This document shows positions 61,943 through 64,000 of a stretch of 64,000 bases of DNA, piece by piece. The notes under the pieces were generated by a model, which saw only the letters and a list, made by a program, of their open reading frames with translations, was not told the origin of the DNA and did not search any database. The stretch is from Cohnella thailandensis. GTDB lineage: Bacteria; Bacillota; Bacilli; Paenibacillales; Paenibacillaceae. Location of the stretch: positions 186,001 through 250,000 of the forward strand of contig NZ_JACJVQ010000008.1 in assembly GCF_014212135.1 (NCBI RefSeq), written 5' to 3'. The position numbers and the translations under genes were made by a program. Within the stretch, counting starts at the first letter, position 1; every line of letters starts with the position of its first letter.

Positions 61943-62989
61943 TTAACCTCCTATGCCGCCGGATGGGTTCTGCCTGATCTTTCTTCTCCAGAGATACCAG
62001 GCTGCGCCAGCGAGCACGATCAACCCGACGATCGATACGGTCCAGATAAGGGCGGCGTTCGATCCCCCGCCGTCTTCTTCCGCGACCGCGGACGCCGAAG
62101 CTTCTTCGACGGCTGCGCCTGCGGCCAGTTCGCCTGCCGTCTCGCTCGCCGACGCTTCGCCGTCGCTCTCTTCCGGCGTCTCGGCGTTCGCGGCTTCGGT
62201 CGCTTCCGGCGCGTCCTCCGAGGAAGCCGCGCCGCTTGGGGATGCGGGTGGCGATTCCGGTGCCGGCGTTGCTTCCGCCGAAGCCGACGCGCTAGCGGCA
62301 GCCGACGGCTGCGCGGCGGAATCGGCTTGCTTCGGCGTTTCGCCGGCCGCCGCAGGTTTAATCGTCTCGGCAGGCTTTGCAGGCTCGGTCGGCTTCGCCG
62401 AAGGAACAGCCGACGATTCCGCAGGCTTCGCCGTTGCCGCAGGAGCCGGCGACGGGGATGGCTGCGCCGACGGCGACGGACTCGGGGAGGACGATGGGCT
62501 CGGGGATGGCGATGGGGACGGCGCTGCTTCTGCCGCCTTCACCGGCTTGAAGCTGTTCATATCGAACACGAGCCGGATCGTGTAGTCATGATCGTAATCG
62601 ATGTCCGGAACGGTTACGTGGATCTTGGACACGATCGGCTTCGTCACGTCCGCCGCGAACTCGACAAGCCGGACATCGTCCTTCTCCTCGATGACTTTGG
62701 TATCGACATAACCGTCTCCGCTGCCCGGCACTTTGAATTGAGTTACCCATGCGCTGTGGTTGACCGACAGCCGTACCGTAGCCTTGCCGCCATCTATGAC
62801 AACCGTCGCCGGTTTCTCCCAATAGTCGTTAGCCATGGAGACGGAATCGTCTTCGGCTTTGAGCACCAGATAATCGGCTGTGTAAGTGCCGTTATCGACC
62901 GCCGCCCCGACCTTGGCCGCGTTCGGCCACATCATCATGCATATCCATAACGCAGCCGCAGCGACGCCAAAAACCGCTCTATTTTTCAA
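61943..62989 (-). CDS. NEAT-domain heme-binding surface protein, membrane-anchored
   Basis: About 348 residues, likely from TTG 62989 (AGGCAGGG upstream; a further TTG at 63013 is also open). Signal peptide about 1-30, one NEAT domain (about 32-150: NGTYTADYLVLKAEDDSVSM ... HVTVPDIDYDHDYTIRLVFD) with the YxxxY heme motif (YDHDY). A 150-residue Pro/Ser/Ala/Glu linker spans the wall, and a C-terminal helix (ALIWTVSIVGLIVLAGAAWY) followed by RRKIRQNPSGG anchors it in the membrane. No LPxTG/NPxTN sortase motif is visible, unlike IsdC. First gene of the heme operon. Confidence 0.93.
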   Translation of the reverse strand: MKNRAVFGVAAAALWICMMMWPNAAKVGAAVDNGTYTADYLVLKAEDDSVSMANDYWEKPATVVIDGGKATVRLSVNHSAWVTQFKVPGSGDGYVDTKVIEEKDDVRLVEFAADVTKPIVSKIHVTVPDIDYDHDYTIRLVFDMNSFKPVKAAEAAPSPSPSPSPSSSPSPSPSAQPSPSPAPAATAKPAESSAVPSAKPTEPAKPAETIKPAAAGETPKQADSAAQPSAAASASASAEATPAPESPPASPSGAASSEDAPEATEAANAETPEESDGEASASETAGELAAGAAVEEASASAVAEEDGGGSNAALIWTVSIVGLIVLAGAAWYLWRRKIRQNPSGGIGG

Positions 62990-63020
62990 AAGATTACCCT
63001 GCCTTTCACACAATCTCAGT

Positions 63021-63039
63021 GATAATGATAATTATTATC
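63021..63039 (-). promoter_or_regulatory. Fur box of the heme uptake operon
   Basis: GATAATGATAATTATTATC matches the 19-bp Fur consensus GATAATGATAATCATTATC in 18 of 19 positions and lies 31 bp before the NEAT start. Confidence 0.9.
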
Positions 63040-63088
63040 ATTTATGCTACCAATCATTGGGCTTTATTGTCAACGCTTTTTCGCAAAC

Positions 63089-63128
63089 AGGGCTCTCAAG
63101 AGCCGCCGTACCGGTCTCTCGAAAGCCC
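63089..63128 (-). terminator. Hairpin after the ATPase-heme oxygenase gene, probable terminator
   Basis: GGGCTCTCAAGAG (63090-63102) pairs with CTCTCGAAAGCCC (63115-63127) across a 13-base loop; the T tail is short, so it may be a partial terminator or stability element ahead of the Fur-controlled promoter. Confidence 0.5.
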
Positions 63129-63140
63129 TCGGAGTTCTCG

Positions 63141-64000
63141 TTACGCGCTTGGGCTCTCTACTTGCTCAAGCGGCTGGCGCACGACCTTCACGTCATAGAA
63201 GACGATCTTGTTCGAGAGGATATATTCCGGCGTTTGGCGGTGCGCATGAGACTCCCGGAACGCTTCGCTCTTCGTCCAAGCTTGAAAGTCCTCCTTGGTC
63301 TCCCATCTCGTGCTGACCGTCACTTCGTCGTATTCCTTCGTGTTCTCCGTCAGCATGACCTCGAGGCCGAGGAAGCCTTTCATTCCTTCTACCTTGCCTG
63401 CTTTGTTGAAGCGTTCGATGAGCAGCATTCCGCTGCCTTTGGTGATCTGGGATACGTTCGTCACGATAACCATGGACGATTCCTCCTTAACGGGTTGTGG
63501 GATAGGAATAATGATCGGGTAGTCGCCCCGCAGATCCACCTTGGCGACCACGCCGAATACATTCAACATAAATCGGCGGTTAATGACCGCCCTCGGCGGA
63601 CCGCTGACGGCGACGCGGCCGTTCTCCATCGCGATCAAGTGGTCGCAATAGGCCGCCGCCTGCTGCAGATCGTGCAGCACCATCACGATCGTCAGGTTCA
63701 GCTTCCGATTCAGGCTCTTCAGCATCTCCATGATCTCGAGCTGATGGGACAGATCCAGATAGGTCGTCGGCTCGTCGAGAAGCAGGACGCTCGATTCCTG
63801 GGCCAATGCCATCGCGATTCGGGCCTTCTGCTGCTCGCCGCCGGACATCGTATGGAACAAACGGTACTCGTTATGCCGGATGCCCGTCGTCGATAAGGCC
63901 CAATCGATCGCCTTCTCGTCTTCCGGCGTCGGCCGGTAGCGGAACATCGATTGCCGGGGCGCCCGGCCGTAGGCGACCAGTTCCCGAACCGTTACGTCGG
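63141..64000 (-). CDS. ABC transporter ATPase fused in frame to an IsdG-type heme oxygenase (5' truncated)
   Basis: The frame is open to the window end, so the ATPase N-terminus and Walker A are outside. Visible ATPase parts: [12 protein letters not shown], signature [17 protein letters not shown], Walker [13 protein letters not shown] and H-loop VLHDLQQAA. After [18 protein letters not shown] it continues without a stop into [13 protein letters not shown]..., an antibiotic-biosynthesis-monooxygenase-fold domain of 110 residues. Counted from its Met, N6, W66 and H76 match the catalytic trio of IsdI/IsdG, so it should degrade heme and release iron. An AAGGAGG (63482-63488) 8 bases before that Met (ATG 63473) implies that the oxygenase is also made separately. 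The ATPase fits the FecE/heme-importer family. Confidence 0.9.
   Translation of the reverse strand, partial: DVTVRELVAYGRAPRQSMFRYRPTPEDEKAIDWALSTTGIRHNEYRLFHTMSGGEQQKARIAMALAQESSVLLLDEPTTYLDLSHQLEIMEMLKSLNRKLNLTIVMVLHDLQQAAAYCDHLIAMENGRVAVSGPPRAVINRRFMLNVFGVVAKVDLRGDYPIIIPIPQPVKEESSMVIVTNVSQITKGSGMLLIERFNKAGKVEGMKGFLGLEVMLTENTKEYDEVTVSTRWETKEDFQAWTKSEAFRESHAHRQTPEYILSNKIVFYDVKVVRQPLEQVESPSA
63482..63488 (-). promoter_or_regulatory. Internal ribosome binding site for free heme oxygenase
   Basis: Perfect AAGGAGG on the minus strand, 8 bases before ATG 63473, located inside the end of the ATPase coding region. Confidence 0.75.

Overview
The window reads as the chromosome of a Gram-positive, spore-former-type bacterium of the Paenibacillaceae (Cohnella/Paenibacillus-like). 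The inference rests on high-GC coding DNA with strong AAGGAGG ribosome sites, a T-box leader and a ZTP riboswitch, SLH-anchored surface proteins, YesM/YesN-type two-component systems next to carbohydrate ABC transporters that lack their own ATPase, many AraC regulators, and a ComFB protein. No rRNA, tRNA, insertion sequence, prophage or CRISPR array was seen.

Layout. 1-3.7 kb: a 5'-truncated membrane-anchored AraC regulator and peptidase T. 4-10.5 kb: a large SLH-anchored metallophosphoesterase, a secreted protein built of three near-identical 318-bp repeats, and a copper-amine-oxidase-like stalk protein. 10.6-15.7 kb: DUF1304 protein, carbamoylase divergent from an AraC regulator, HxlR/DoxX pair, GH27 glycosidase. 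16-21.3 kb: uridine kinase, ComFB, UvrD-like helicase and four small or hypothetical membrane proteins, one only 52 aa. 21.4-22.9 kb: T-box leader (probable Phe specifier) and chorismate mutase-DAHP synthase. 23-25.6 kb: HAD, MBL-fold, DUF5946 and NUDIX genes. 25.9-33 kb: an LplABC-type sugar importer with its YesMN pair. 33.4-40.2 kb: formylglycine-generating enzyme plus AraC regulator, divergent from a sugar ABC importer and a sulfatase with the matching CxPxR motif, which together form a sulfated-glycan utilisation locus. 40.3-46.3 kb: old yellow enzyme, a DJ-1/PfpI protein behind a ZTP riboswitch, ArsR, HAD, MFS/HxlR and Cu-Zn superoxide dismutase. 46.4-51.9 kb: sugar-proton symporter with an upstream three-gene sensor system (anchored sugar-binding protein, kinase, regulator; XylFII-LytS-YesN-like). 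52.4-54 kb: two AHSA1 proteins around an ArsR regulator. 54-57.5 kb: acyl-CoA ligase, KAS II and hotdog thioesterase operon. 57.8-64 kb: heme acquisition (NEAT protein, IsdE-like and IsdF-like proteins, an ABC ATPase fused in frame to an IsdG-type heme oxygenase) behind a Fur box, followed by an HssRS-like two-component system.

The most unusual signals are: (1) five intergenic loci carrying dyad-containing units repeated every 50-53 bp, about five helical turns; (2) a ZTP riboswitch with its own promoter and terminator controlling a DJ-1/PfpI gene; (3) an ATPase-heme oxygenase fusion with a perfect internal ribosome site; and (4) a compact ligase/KAS/thioesterase operon without an obvious carrier protein. 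All calls come from reading the sequence; no database search was run.
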